NCBI RefSeq assembly: GCF_021442025.1
Contig: NZ_CP090446.1
Location: 2,232,001 to 2,296,000, forward strand
Source of the DNA: Sphingobacterium sp. SRCM116780
Lineage (GTDB): Bacteria > Bacteroidota > Bacteroidia > Sphingobacteriales > Sphingobacteriaceae
DNA: 64,000 bases
Reading direction: 5' to 3'
In this document: positions 35,329 to 44,692 of the stretch, piece by piece
How positions within the stretch are numbered: position 1 is the first letter of the stretch
Layout: each line of letters starts with the position of its first letter
Position numbers and translations under genes: made by a program
Notes under the pieces: generated by a model
What the model was told of the DNA's origin: nothing
Databases searched by the model: none
Seen by the model: the letters and a program-made list of their open reading frames with translations, nothing else

Positions 35329-38300
35329 ATGATTCATTTCTTTGTGAACCCTAGCGACATCGTTTACGGTGTGCAAACCCAACAAGATTTATCAACCGAA
35401 GATATTTCTAAACTCAACTGGCTATTTGGAAATGCTAAAAAAATCGAAAAATCTATCCTAAACGATTATTATGTTGGTCCTCGTGCAGCAATGATTACTC
35501 CTTGGAGTACGAACGCCGTGGAGATCACCCAAAATATGGGGATAGCAAGAATTATTCGTATAGAAGAATTTCAAAAAGTACACGCAGATTTTAACGATTT
35601 TGATCCCATGATTTCGCAGAAATACGAATCATTGACACAAGAAATGTACAGCATCAATATTGCTCCAGAGCCAATTTTGGAAATTGATGATATTGCTGCT
35701 TATAACACACAAGAAGGTCTTTCATTAAACACGGAAGAAGTTCAATATTTAACTAATTTAGCGATTAAATTAGGTCGCAAATTAACCGACTCCGAAGTTT
35801 TCGCATTCTCTCAAGCAAACTCAGAACACTGTCGTCATAAAATCTTCAATGGTACTTTTATTATTGATGGTGAAGAACAACCGACTTCCTTATTCAAATT
35901 AATCAAGAAAACATCGGAAACAAATCCTAACGAGATTGTTTCCGCTTATAAAGATAATGTCGCTTTTGTAAAGGGACCACGTGTCACACAATTCGCTCCA
36001 AAGTCAGCTGACAAACCAGATTTCTATGAAGAGAAAGAATTTGATGCAGTCCTTTCTGTAAAAGCTGAAACACATAACTTCCCGACAACTGTTGAACCCT
36101 TCTCAGGAGCGGCTACAGGTTCTGGTGGAGAGATTCGTGATCGTTTAGCGGGTGGTCAAGGTTCTTTGCCTTTGGCGGGAACAGCGATTTACATGACTTC
36201 TTACTCGCGTTTAGAAGATAATCGTCCTTGGGAAAAAGCCATGAACGAGCGCGATTGGTTATACCAAACACCAATGGATATCTTAATCAAAGCATCTAAT
36301 GGTGCTTCTGATTTTGGTAATAAATTTGGACAACCCCTGATTACTGGTTCTGTCTTGACATTTGAACATGAAGAAGAAGCGCGCAAATTGGGCTTTGACA
36401 AAGTCATCATGCAAGCAGGTGGTATCGGCTATGGTAAGTTAGATCAAGCGAAAAAACATACGCCTCAAACAGGAGATAAAATCGTTATCCTGGGTGGTGA
36501 AAACTACCGTATTGGTATGGGTGGTGCTGCTGTATCTTCTGCAGATACAGGTGCTTTCGGTTCAGGTATTGAGTTAAACGCAATCCAACGTTCTAATCCA
36601 GAGATGCAAAAACGTGCTGCTAACGCCGTTCGTGGTATGGTAGAATCCGATCATAATCCTATTGTTTCTATTCATGACCATGGTGCAGGTGGTCACTTAA
36701 ACTGTTTATCTGAATTAGTGGAAGAAACAGGAGGTCTGATTGATTTAGATGCTTTACCAGTAGGTGATCCTACTCTATCTGCGAAAGAAATCATCGGTAA
36801 TGAATCGCAGGAACGCATGGGCTTGGTGATTGGAGAAAAAGATATCGATACATTAAAGCGTGTTGCTGATCGTGAACGTTCACCAATGTATACTGTTGGT
36901 GATGTAACGGGAGATCATCGTTTTACGTTCCAATCTAAAACCACAGGTGAAAAACCAATGGATTACGCACTAGAAGATTTCTTCGGTTCTTCTCCAAAAA
37001 CATTCATGCGAGACAACACGGTTGTTAGAAATTACGCTGATGTCGCTTATACAACAGAAAATATACCAACCTATTTAAAGCAAGTGTTGCAGTTAGAAGC
37101 GGTAGCATCAAAAGATTGGTTAACAAATAAAGTTGATCGTTGCGTAGGCGGTCGTGTTGCAAAACAACAATGTACAGGTCCTTTACAACTACCCTTGAAT
37201 AATGTGGGTGTAATGGCGTTAGATTATAAAGGCAAAGAAGGTATTGCGACGACTGTAGGCCATTCTCCAGTAGCTGCGATCATCGATCCAGCTGCAGCAA
37301 GTAGAACCGCTATTGCTGAAGCGTTATCAAACTTAGTCTTCGCCCCTATCAAAAATGGTTTAGCAGGAGTTTCATTATCTGCAAACTGGATGTGGGCTTG
37401 TAATAATGAGGGTGAAGATGCGCGCTTATATAAAGCGGTAAAAGCGTGTTCGGATTTTGCTTTAGAATTGGGAATCAATATTCCGACAGGAAAAGATTCA
37501 CTTTCGATGAAACAAAAATATCCAAATGGTGAAAATGTCATTGCACCTGGTACCTTGATTATTTCTGCTGCGGGTAACTGTACAGATATCAACAAAGTTG
37601 TAGAACCCGTTTTAAACAAGAAAGCAGGTTCTATTTACTACATCAATTTATCAACAGACACCTTCAAATTAGGAGGTTCATCATTTGCACAAATCTTAAA
37701 CAAGATTGGTAAAGAGGTTCCGACTATTCAAGACGGTGCTTATTTCAAAAAAGCATTCAATACCATTCAAGAATTAATCCAAGCAGGACAAATCAAAGCA
37801 GGTCATGATGTGGGTTCTGGTGGTTTGATCACAACTTTATTAGAATTGACTTTTGCAGATGTGAACTTAGCAGCTAACTATGATTTATCTGGTTTAGGTG
37901 AAGCGGATACGGTAAAAGCATTATTCAATGAAAATATAGCCGTTGTTTTACAAGCGAAAGATGATGCTGCATTTGAAAGCGCATTAGCAGCTGCCCATGT
38001 GGAAGCGGTAAAAATTGGTCAGGCAGTTGAAGGAACAGAAGTTTCATTCAAAAATAATGCAGATACATTCTCATTTAACGTAGCTGAAACACGTGACACT
38101 TGGTACAAAACGTCCTTCTTATTAGATTCAAAACAATCTAAAAATGGAATGGCGCAAGAGCGTTACAACAATTATAAAAACCAACCCTTAAACTTTGTAT
38201 TCCCTACGCAATTCGATGGTAAAAAACCGTCAATTGATGCATCAAAACCACGTCCAAAAGCAGCAATCATTCGAGAGAAAGGTTCTAACTCGGAACGTGA

Positions 38301-39003
38301 AATGGCAAATGCGATGTACCTAGCAGGATTTGATGTAAAAGATGTGCACATGACCGATTTAATTGCTGGTCGTGAGACATTGGAAGATATCCAATTCATT
38401 GGTGCTGTTGGAGGTTTCTCGAACTCCGATGTTTTAGGTTCTGCAAAAGGTTGGGCTGGAGCTTTCTTATACAATGAAAAAGCAAAAACAGCTTTGACTA
38501 ATTTCTTCGCTCGTCCTGATACCCTATCTGTAGGAATTTGTAATGGCTGTCAGTTATTCATGGAGTTAGAATTAATCAATCCTGATCATGATGTACATGG
38601 AAAAATGTTACATAACACTTCACAAAAGCACGAATCTAACTTTGTGTCGGTGAAAGTACAGGAAAACAATTCGATTATGCTGTCTACGTTAGCTGGAACG
38701 ACTTTAGGTGTTTGGATCTCTCATGGTGAAGGAAAGTTCAACTTACCAAAAGAAGAATCACAGTATAACATTGTAGCAAAATATGCTTATGAAGCGTATC
38801 CTGCAAATCCAAATGGGTCTGATTTCAATACAGCCATGTTATGTGATACAACTGGTCGCCATTTAGTTACCATGCCTCACATTGAACGTTCCACTTTTCA
38901 ATGGAACTGGGCAAACTATCCAGCAGATCGTCAGGATGAAGTAACGCCTTGGTTGGAAGCATTTGTCAATGCTAAAAACTGGTGCGAAACACACACAAAA
39001 TAA
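35329..39003 (+). CDS. purL: Phosphoribosylformylglycinamidine synthase, large single-chain type
   Basis: A 1224-residue enzyme of purine synthesis that converts FGAR to FGAM using glutamine. Parts: N-terminal PurS-like domain, linker with SQANSEHCRHKIFN, first synthetase domain (KAETHNFPTTVEPFSGAATG), second synthetase domain (IPTGKDSLSMK), and C-terminal glutamine amidotransferase with nucleophile Cys in VGICNGCQLFMEL and His in HGEGKF. The single-chain form is as in E. coli. A -7 box TAAATTTG at 35283-35290 would start the mRNA about 30 bases upstream; its -33 box is poor. A palindromic GAACGTTC sits between box and start. Confidence 0.97.
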   Translation: MIHFFVNPSDIVYGVQTQQDLSTEDISKLNWLFGNAKKIEKSILNDYYVGPRAAMITPWSTNAVEITQNMGIARIIRIEEFQKVHADFNDFDPMISQKYESLTQEMYSINIAPEPILEIDDIAAYNTQEGLSLNTEEVQYLTNLAIKLGRKLTDSEVFAFSQANSEHCRHKIFNGTFIIDGEEQPTSLFKLIKKTSETNPNEIVSAYKDNVAFVKGPRVTQFAPKSADKPDFYEEKEFDAVLSVKAETHNFPTTVEPFSGAATGSGGEIRDRLAGGQGSLPLAGTAIYMTSYSRLEDNRPWEKAMNERDWLYQTPMDILIKASNGASDFGNKFGQPLITGSVLTFEHEEEARKLGFDKVIMQAGGIGYGKLDQAKKHTPQTGDKIVILGGENYRIGMGGAAVSSADTGAFGSGIELNAIQRSNPEMQKRAANAVRGMVESDHNPIVSIHDHGAGGHLNCLSELVEETGGLIDLDALPVGDPTLSAKEIIGNESQERMGLVIGEKDIDTLKRVADRERSPMYTVGDVTGDHRFTFQSKTTGEKPMDYALEDFFGSSPKTFMRDNTVVRNYADVAYTTENIPTYLKQVLQLEAVASKDWLTNKVDRCVGGRVAKQQCTGPLQLPLNNVGVMALDYKGKEGIATTVGHSPVAAIIDPAAASRTAIAEALSNLVFAPIKNGLAGVSLSANWMWACNNEGEDARLYKAVKACSDFALELGINIPTGKDSLSMKQKYPNGENVIAPGTLIISAAGNCTDINKVVEPVLNKKAGSIYYINLSTDTFKLGGSSFAQILNKIGKEVPTIQDGAYFKKAFNTIQELIQAGQIKAGHDVGSGGLITTLLELTFADVNLAANYDLSGLGEADTVKALFNENIAVVLQAKDDAAFESALAAAHVEAVKIGQAVEGTEVSFKNNADTFSFNVAETRDTWYKTSFLLDSKQSKNGMAQERYNNYKNQPLNFVFPTQFDGKKPSIDASKPRPKAAIIREKGSNSEREMANAMYLAGFDVKDVHMTDLIAGRETLEDIQFIGAVGGFSNSDVLGSAKGWAGAFLYNEKAKTALTNFFARPDTLSVGICNGCQLFMELELINPDHDVHGKMLHNTSQKHESNFVSVKVQENNSIMLSTLAGTTLGVWISHGEGKFNLPKEESQYNIVAKYAYEAYPANPNGSDFNTAMLCDTTGRHLVTMPHIERSTFQWNWANYPADRQDEVTPWLEAFVNAKNWCETHTK

Positions 39004-39020
39004 ACGATAAAGTATATATT

Positions 39021-39058
39021 AAAAATCCTCTTGCACAAATAAGTACAAGAGGATTTTT
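39021..39058 (+). terminator. Terminator of purL
   Basis: A perfect 13-bp stem (39021-39033 with 39046-39058) with a 12-base loop ends in a T run, 17 bases after the stop codon. Confidence 0.88.
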
Positions 39059-39151
39059 TATGTTTACTGAATACATCATTCAATAAACGGCACCCAGCTA
39101 ATTAAAATCTGTTTAGTATAAAAAGTCTACCAGATTATGTTCTATGTATTC

Positions 39152-39598
39152 TTAAATTTTTCTACTGTAGCCTGGTTTATCCATTAAATTATCCAATGAA
39201 TACTTACCCGATCCCATAATAAGAAAAACGATTAAAAATATAAATACGATAATAGACAACCAAAGTTCTGAATTTAGAAAACTAAATCCATTTGTAATAT
39301 TAACAAAAAACACGGCTCCAAATAAAATAGGTAATAGCACTGCAGCAGCTAATCTGGTTTGAAATCCAAAAATTAAAAACAAACCGCCAACAATTTGGGC
39401 AAAAACAATATAATGAACTCCGCCCCAAATGTATAATTTATAATTCACCTGCTGCACTAAAGCACCAACCCCATCTAAATCTCCCACAAAGCTCATTCCT
39501 TTTACTAAAATTAATATGCCCAGTGCAATTCTTAGGTAATCTATCCATTGTGGATGATGACTATCCCCCCAATGCTCAATTTTGTGAATAAGGTTCAT
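39152..39598 (-). CDS. DoxX-family membrane protein
   Basis: A 148-residue protein with four hydrophobic helices. The pattern YLRIALGILILVKGMSFV, then YIVFAQIVGGLFLIFGFQTR and AAVLLPILFGAVFFVNI is that of DoxX-like proteins, small quinone- or redox-linked membrane proteins of uncertain activity. ATG at 39598 (MNLIHKIEHW) is chosen over the longer frame to 39637 because it fits the family N-terminus. The upstream bases 39627-39655 contain an imperfect palindrome of A/C and G/T runs that could be an operator. Confidence 0.75.
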   Translation of the reverse strand: MNLIHKIEHWGDSHHPQWIDYLRIALGILILVKGMSFVGDLDGVGALVQQVNYKLYIWGGVHYIVFAQIVGGLFLIFGFQTRLAAAVLLPILFGAVFFVNITNGFSFLNSELWLSIIVFIFLIVFLIMGSGKYSLDNLMDKPGYSRKI

Positions 39599-39739
39599 AA
39601 TAACGCTCCTTTTTATTGGTTTATTAAATACAAACAAAATTCACTTCAATTTGTTTTGTTAAATTATATATTTACAAAAACCGTAATGTGTTATGTTAAT
39701 TCAAAAACATAAAAGCACAGTTCTAATTAAAAATAAAGC

Positions 39740-39946
39740 ATGTATCCCTATCATAATAAAATAAAGCAACGAATTAGCAATGGAGAACTTATTAAATACG
39801 AATATGTGGAAAAGTACAAACAAATCTCCCCTTGTCTGTTACTGTATTTCAATACAGAGCCCTACGTTCGTCCCATAAGAGAACATCGGTTTGAGGAGTA
39901 CGAAGAAATTTTAGATAACAGTCTATTGAAGAGCAGTGATGTTTAA
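39740..39946 (+). CDS. Small hypothetical protein, 68 residues
   Basis: A short soluble protein, rich in Tyr and Glu (MYPYHNKIKQRISNGELI, then KQISPCLLLYFNTEPYVRP and REHRFEEYEEIL). It has ordered-looking amphipathic composition, an ATG start and no overlap with another gene, so I take it as real. I cannot assign a family. It converges with the glutathionylspermidine synthetase-like gene. Confidence 0.55.
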   Translation: MYPYHNKIKQRISNGELIKYEYVEKYKQISPCLLLYFNTEPYVRPIREHRFEEYEEILDNSLLKSSDV

Positions 39947-39961
39947 GGTTATGGATGCCTT

Positions 39962-41104
39962 TTATGATCGAATGATATGTGGTATAAATCTACTTTGATC
40001 TGTTGTTATAGGCATCGTTGATTCCCTAAAACTAATTCCACAAGATTCTTGACCAATCATCCAACTTCCAATGATGGAAAACCCAGTTTCCTCTCGGTGT
40101 AAAGTGGCCAATTCTTGATAGATATAACCTTCATGACCATACTCACCATTCGTTTCATGTATGATTTCATTGTTATAATACATTTCGATATTTGCTCCTT
40201 CACGAGACAAAATAGGTTTCTTTACAAAGTGATTTAAATGGTTTGGGCCGTTAAAATAAGAAGCCAGTAAATTAGGATGATCGGGAAACAATTCCCATAA
40301 GATAGGCAATATCGCTTTATTTGACAAAATCATTTTCCAAGAAGGTTCGATCCATTGTGCCTGATTGAGGTCATTGACAATTTGTACTCCAAATTCCTCA
40401 TTAACCATCCATTCCCAAGGATATAACTTAAATATCGAACGTATCTGTTCTCCTTCTAGGTCAACAAAATTTCGTCCATTCCAACCAATGTCGTCTATGT
40501 AAATTAATTTTGTTTGCAAACCTGTCTGAATGGCTGTATCTCGTAGATATTCGACATTTGTCAAATCTTCTAACGTCTCTTTTGCACAAGAAAAATGAAG
40601 GATATCCCCTTTCAAATAAGGTTTTAGATTGCCCCAACTTTCTACTAATTGTTCATGGATGGTATTAAATTGATCGGTCAATTCTGGAAAATAATGCTTT
40701 TTCCAATACCATTGCACGATTCCACATTCGAATAAAGACGTTGGTGTATCTGCATTAAATTCCAAAAGCTTAAGCTGCTTTTGATCATTATCGTAAGCAA
40801 AATCAAAGCGTCCATAGATCGAAGGTTCATCATTCTCCCAAGATCTTTCGATATGATGAATCATAAAATTGGGGATTTGAAATAAATGGTATAATTTATT
40901 TTGCACAACATGCTCTACCGCCTGTAGACACATATCCCACAATTCCATAGAGGCTTTATAGATCAGATCAGCTTCTTTGTTACTGATTTCATAGTAATAA
41001 TCATCTACCCAATAGGGAACGCCATCCATACTGTGATAACCATAGCCAATAGATGTTAATCGTGTTTGCCAATTGGGATCTATTCTAAGTTTTTTTATCT
41101 GCAT
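39962..41104 (-). CDS. Glutathionylspermidine synthetase-like ATP-grasp protein (YgiC/YjfC type)
   Basis: A 380-residue protein matching the synthetase domain of glutathionylspermidine synthetase without the amidase domain, as in E. coli YgiC/YjfC. Visible are IYGRFDFAYDNDQKQLKLLE then FNADTPTSLFE, KPILSREGANIEMYYN (ATP-grasp part) and GSWMIGQESCGISFRES at the end. Whether it really joins glutathione to spermidine is unknown for this subgroup. Start ATG 41104 overlaps by one base the stop of an upstream lipoprotein gene resembling YgiB, so the two are co-translated, a pairing also known in E. coli (ygiB-ygiC). Confidence 0.85.
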   Translation of the reverse strand: MQIKKLRIDPNWQTRLTSIGYGYHSMDGVPYWVDDYYYEISNKEADLIYKASMELWDMCLQAVEHVVQNKLYHLFQIPNFMIHHIERSWENDEPSIYGRFDFAYDNDQKQLKLLEFNADTPTSLFECGIVQWYWKKHYFPELTDQFNTIHEQLVESWGNLKPYLKGDILHFSCAKETLEDLTNVEYLRDTAIQTGLQTKLIYIDDIGWNGRNFVDLEGEQIRSIFKLYPWEWMVNEEFGVQIVNDLNQAQWIEPSWKMILSNKAILPILWELFPDHPNLLASYFNGPNHLNHFVKKPILSREGANIEMYYNNEIIHETNGEYGHEGYIYQELATLHREETGFSIIGSWMIGQESCGISFRESTMPITTDQSRFIPHIIRS

Positions 41105-41481
41105 CAAGAACCGAAAGAAGATGATCGAGAAGAGCGCGCACTTCTACCAAAACCACCTCTTTGCGCTTTAAAAGCAGATGATTTAGCGGCATTGGTACCT
41201 GATACGGAACTTGGATGAAGGCTACTGTTCGCATAGCCAAATCCGCCACTCATATGTCTGAATGCCATAAACCACAAAAAACCAGTCCCTACTCCTCCTG
41301 CAGAGTGTCGCCCTTGCTGATGGTAGTTGTTGGTTACTTCTGTATATTCCGCAGTTGAGTCAGCCCGCATGAAAATGCGTTGCTGATTAGCATCTGGTTG
41401 TTGTACTTGTGGCTGACTGCAGGAAGCCAAAACTGATGTAATTAAAACGAGCTGAATGCTTTTTGACGTTTTCTTTCTCAT
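41104..41481 (-). CDS. YgiB-like lipoprotein with Ser/Gly/Arg-rich tail
   Basis: A 125-residue lipoprotein: signal LVLITSVLASC with the lipobox Cys near residue 21, then a Gln-rich stretch, a Gly-rich section (GGVGTGFLWFMAFRHMSGGF) and a tail RGGFGRSARSSRSSSFGS. The tail resembles the TRGGFGES...SSRS end of E. coli YgiB (DUF1190), whose gene also sits directly before a glutathionylspermidine synthetase-like gene. The role is unknown; I infer an envelope component acting with the downstream synthetase. It starts one base after the end of another small lipoprotein gene. Confidence 0.65.
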   Translation of the reverse strand: MRKKTSKSIQLVLITSVLASCSQPQVQQPDANQQRIFMRADSTAEYTEVTNNYHQQGRHSAGGVGTGFLWFMAFRHMSGGFGYANSSLHPSSVSGTNAAKSSAFKAQRGGFGRSARSSRSSSFGS

Positions 41482-41482
41482 A

Positions 41483-41776
41483 CTATTGCACCGTTACAAA
41501 AATAGGCACTTTACTAAGCGTTTGTGTAGAATCAACTTTATTCCATGTTTTAGGAGCAGCAGCTGTTTTTATAGTATCATTCTTCGTCGCTATTTTATCA
41601 CCATTATACCAAATGTTTTGAACAGTAATATGCAAGACAGAATCTCCTTGGGTTATCGTTTTTAACGTAACCTCACGCGCAGATTTTTTATCCAACTGTT
41701 CTAATTTTTGTTCATCTTCTGGATTTGAACAGCTCCACAAAGCAAACAAAGTCATTATTGTCAATATATATTTCAT
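41483..41776 (-). CDS. Small lipoprotein, function unknown
   Basis: A 97-residue lipoprotein with signal MKYILTIMTLFALWSCSNPE (lipobox LWSC, Cys at 16) and a mature part that begins acidic and ends in beta-type sequence (WNKVDSTQTLSKVPIFVTVQ). Its stop codon abuts the start of the YgiB-like gene, so three genes form an operon: small lipoprotein, YgiB-like lipoprotein, synthetase-like enzyme. No family recognised. Confidence 0.65.
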   Translation of the reverse strand: MKYILTIMTLFALWSCSNPEDEQKLEQLDKKSAREVTLKTITQGDSVLHITVQNIWYNGDKIATKNDTIKTAAAPKTWNKVDSTQTLSKVPIFVTVQ

Positions 41777-41904
41777 TATTTCAAATTTGAATAAAAATAG
41801 GTTATAAAAAGAAAATCAAATTGCGGCTTTGCTAGAGAACGATCAACACCTGTCCGAACAGCAACATCATCATCAAGAACTTGGTGCAATAAAGAGTGTT
41901 AAAT

Positions 41905-42396
41905 TTAACATTCTTTATCGTAAGTACGATTCCAATGCTTATTGCTATCTAAAGGTGTAGACTTAACTTTATATTCCAAATGAATACCATTCAGCCTTCT
42001 TTTTTGAATACGTTTATTTACTTCATTAATATAAGCAATATGAGTAATTCGATAGGTGCCAAGGCTCGAACCTTTAATATCTTCCCGATCTAAAAGATCT
42101 TCTACCAATTCAAAATTAAAGAAACAACCTAAATAGTCTTTCCAGAATAAAACAGGATTATCAACCTTATCCAAATAACTATCTTCTGCGTAACAAAGCT
42201 CACCGTCTTCCACCTCAAAAAAATCCCCTAACATCTTATTGGTGTGTGATACAAACTCTTTAGCAACTTCTTTATCCTCAATAGGTAGAAACGAGATCAC
42301 ATCTTCCTCTTCTAAGCTATCAAACATCAGATGATTATTGAAGCAATGAATTAACTCTGGTAACAACTCGACCACATCATTGTACATTTTTCCCAT
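41905..42396 (-). CDS. Hypothetical protein, 163 residues
   Basis: An acidic soluble protein (MGKMYNDVVELLPELIHCFN, then DYLGCFFNFELVEDLLDRED). The frame opens at 42462, but ATG at 42396 gives a natural start; the extra 22 residues upstream are hydrophobic and overlap the promoter region. No motif is recognised. It is helical in the first half and ends in a basic part (NRTYDKEC). It may be a plasmid- or phage-type accessory protein, but nothing shows that. Confidence 0.55.
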   Translation of the reverse strand: MGKMYNDVVELLPELIHCFNNHLMFDSLEEEDVISFLPIEDKEVAKEFVSHTNKMLGDFFEVEDGELCYAEDSYLDKVDNPVLFWKDYLGCFFNFELVEDLLDREDIKGSSLGTYRITHIAYINEVNKRIQKRRLNGIHLEYKVKSTPLDSNKHWNRTYDKEC

Positions 42397-42556
42397 AATG
42401 CAAAGATACAAACATTCTATGATTATTGTTTTTATTTCCTTAGAAAGGAAAATAGAAAACAAGCTTAAAACAGATAAAAAACAAGCTGGTTTTTAGCATG
42501 CTAAAAATCTTTATTTTATCGCGTATTTCATCCAAAATAGATTGTATTTTTACCTG

Positions 42557-43201
42557 ATGCAAGTATCTCGATTTCTATTCATCTTATTATGGATGATAAC
42601 TGCTCAAATTAGTTTTGGGCAAACAATCAATACCGAAAGTCTTAAGAATGGCGACCTGATCTTTGTCGGAGCTGAGAAAGAAAATCTTTCTGGAGCTATT
42701 AACCGTGTGACACAACGCGATAAAAATATTTCCTTTGATCATATCGGATTAATTGAAATGAATAAGGATACTATTTTTGTACTGCATGCTAGCGCGAAAC
42801 AAGGATCTATTCGGGAAGAAATACATGTATTCTATGATAATCAAAAAACGAAAGAAAACAACTTGATCATTTACCGACTCAAATCTGAAAATCAAAAAGC
42901 AATTCCTCAGGCTATCCATCAAGCAAAAGAAATGCTCGGAAAACCTTATAACTGGAGTTATATTCTCCAAGAAGACAGTTATTATTGTTCAGATTTTATA
43001 GAAAGAGCCTTTCGGACATTTCATATTTTCCAATTAGAGCCCATGACTTTCATCAATCCAGCGACAGGTAAAACGGACGAGTTTTGGATAGATTTCTATC
43101 ATAAACAAAACTTAGCAGTTCCAGAAGGCAAATTAGGCTGCAATCCGAATGGTTTAGCTGCTTCAGATAAATTGACAAAAGTTGCGGAACTTATCTTATA
43201 A
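42557..43201 (+). CDS. Secreted permuted papain-like amidase (YiiX/YebB type)
   Basis: A 214-residue exported protein with a signal peptide (MQVSRFLFILLWMITAQISF then GQ). It has the circularly permuted NlpC/P60 layout: GDLIFVGAE, the catalytic His in FDHIGLIEM (His about 62) before the catalytic Cys in YYCSDFIERAF. These enzymes cut amide bonds in peptidoglycan or other periplasmic substrates. The frame reaches a TTG at 42542, but ATG 42557 starts the signal peptide properly. A second protein of this class is encoded at 56470-57150. Confidence 0.82.
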   Translation: MQVSRFLFILLWMITAQISFGQTINTESLKNGDLIFVGAEKENLSGAINRVTQRDKNISFDHIGLIEMNKDTIFVLHASAKQGSIREEIHVFYDNQKTKENNLIIYRLKSENQKAIPQAIHQAKEMLGKPYNWSYILQEDSYYCSDFIERAFRTFHIFQLEPMTFINPATGKTDEFWIDFYHKQNLAVPEGKLGCNPNGLAASDKLTKVAELIL

Positions 43202-43274
43202 ATATCAGTTGCAATTTTATCGAAAATTAATTTTTTCTCGTAACTTACAGGCAACATTAAACACAATATAAGAT

Positions 43275-43979
43275 ATGGGTCCAAGCTTGATCAGTAAATT
43301 GAAGAACCAGTATAAAGTCCTTTCAGGAAAAATTTCATCATTTAAAATTGAGCATAAATGCACCCATATTTGGTACGGCAATTCATACGGAGGTTTCTAT
43401 GTGAATCCAGAATTACTAGCTGCTGAGTCAATCGTTTATTCATTTGGAATCGGTCAAGACACTTCTTTTGATGAAGCAATTATTGAAAAACACAATTGTC
43501 ATGTATTTGGATATGACCCAACCCCAAAGTCAATTGATTGGATCTCAAAAAGAACAGATTTATCTCCTAAATTTCATTTTCAACCGATAGGTTTAGATAA
43601 TGAAACAGGATTGGCACATTTTAATTTGCCCAAGAATAAAGAGCATGTATCCGGATCCATTATCAATCATCAGAATGTGGATGAGAATAATATTGTCGAG
43701 GTACAAATGAAATCTTTAAAAGATATTTTAAAGGAAAATAACCATCAACATATTGATATCTTAAAAATGGATATCGAAGGTTCTGAATACAAGGTAATCG
43801 ACAGCATATTAAATTCCTCTATTGAAATCAAACAGATTTTATTGGAAATACATGAACGTTTCTTTGATAATGGCAAAGAAAAAACAAAGTCTTTATTAAA
43901 TTCCTTACATCAACACGGTTATCAGGTTTTTGGTGTATCTGATAGCTTAGAAGAAATTTCATTTATAAAAGTCAACTAG
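43275..43979 (+). CDS. FkbM-family methyltransferase
   Basis: A 234-residue SAM-dependent methyltransferase. The SAM-binding start reads VYSFGIGQDTSFDEAII with the acidic residue in FGYDPTP, and the FkbM hallmark HIDILKMDIEGSEYKVI follows at about residue 155. FkbM proteins O-methylate sugars or small metabolites; the substrate is unknown. Next to it, 29 bases downstream, is a Crp-type regulator that may share its transcript. Confidence 0.85.
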   Translation: MGPSLISKLKNQYKVLSGKISSFKIEHKCTHIWYGNSYGGFYVNPELLAAESIVYSFGIGQDTSFDEAIIEKHNCHVFGYDPTPKSIDWISKRTDLSPKFHFQPIGLDNETGLAHFNLPKNKEHVSGSIINHQNVDENNIVEVQMKSLKDILKENNHQHIDILKMDIEGSEYKVIDSILNSSIEIKQILLEIHERFFDNGKEKTKSLLNSLHQHGYQVFGVSDSLEEISFIKVN

Positions 43980-44008
43980 TCTCAATGGCTTTAGTTTGGT
44001 AAAATGCT

Positions 44009-44590
44009 ATGGAAATTTTCAAGGAATACATTAAAAAAAGAATATCGGTTACAGACGAACAATTGGAGTTAATCACCTCTAGCTATACCCCTACTACTGT
44101 TAAAAGAAAGAATTTTGTTCTTCGTGCTGGTGAAATCTGCAATTTTGAAGGTTTTGTTAAAAAAGGATCATTTAAGATTTTTTATTTGACTCCAAACGGA
44201 GAAGAACATATCTTATATTTTGCTATTGAAGAGTGGTGGATATCGGATATTGCCAGTTTTAATGATCAAGAACCAGCTCAGTTATATATCCAAGCATTAG
44301 AAGACGCTGAAATACTTGTGATTTCTCGGGAGCAAAAGGAGCGATTATTTCATAACTGCCCTCAAGTAGAACGATTATTTAGGATCATGTCTCAACGATC
44401 GCAAGTTGCCTCTCAACATCGTATTATCGCTGCACTTGGCTTTACCGCACAAGAACGTTATTTAGATTTTATCAAACGTTACCCTAAAATCTATCCCAGA
44501 ATATCTAATCTGCAACTCGCTTCCTATATTGGTGTGTCTCAAGAGTTTCTGAGCCGCATGAAACGACAGATTTTAAAACCAAACAAATAA
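44009..44590 (+). CDS. Crp/Fnr-family transcriptional regulator
   Basis: A 193-residue regulator with an N-terminal cyclic-nucleotide-binding type beta-barrel (VLRAGEICNFEGFVKKGSFK, FYLTPNGEEHILYF) and a C-terminal helix-turn-helix (ISNLQLASYIGVSQEFLSRM). It lacks the clear cAMP-binding signature of Crp (no GExxxRSA pattern), as in most Bacteroidota members, so its signal is unknown. The next gene encodes a YceI protein 102 bases on, with a palindrome in between that is a candidate binding site. Confidence 0.85.
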   Translation: MEIFKEYIKKRISVTDEQLELITSSYTPTTVKRKNFVLRAGEICNFEGFVKKGSFKIFYLTPNGEEHILYFAIEEWWISDIASFNDQEPAQLYIQALEDAEILVISREQKERLFHNCPQVERLFRIMSQRSQVASQHRIIAALGFTAQERYLDFIKRYPKIYPRISNLQLASYIGVSQEFLSRMKRQILKPNK

Positions 44591-44663
44591 AATAGGTGTA
44601 TGAATAGCATATTGTAGACCTTGATCCAATAATAACGCTAAACAAAAACATTTCCATCAATGA

Positions 44664-44682
44664 ATTGTTAAAAACTAACAAT
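44664..44682. promoter_or_regulatory. Palindrome upstream of yceI-type gene, candidate operator
   Basis: ATTGTTA-5-TAACAAT is a perfect 7-bp inverted repeat located 10 bases before the YceI start codon and after the Crp-type regulator gene. Binding by that regulator is a guess. Confidence 0.4.
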
Positions 44683-44692
44683 TATAAACGTC

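Noticed and set aside
41822..41960. Plus-strand coding-like run (AALLENDQHLSEQQHHHQELG) after the small lipoprotein gene
   Set aside because: No start codon in frame and it overlaps the end of a minus-strand gene; similarity to any family could not be shown.
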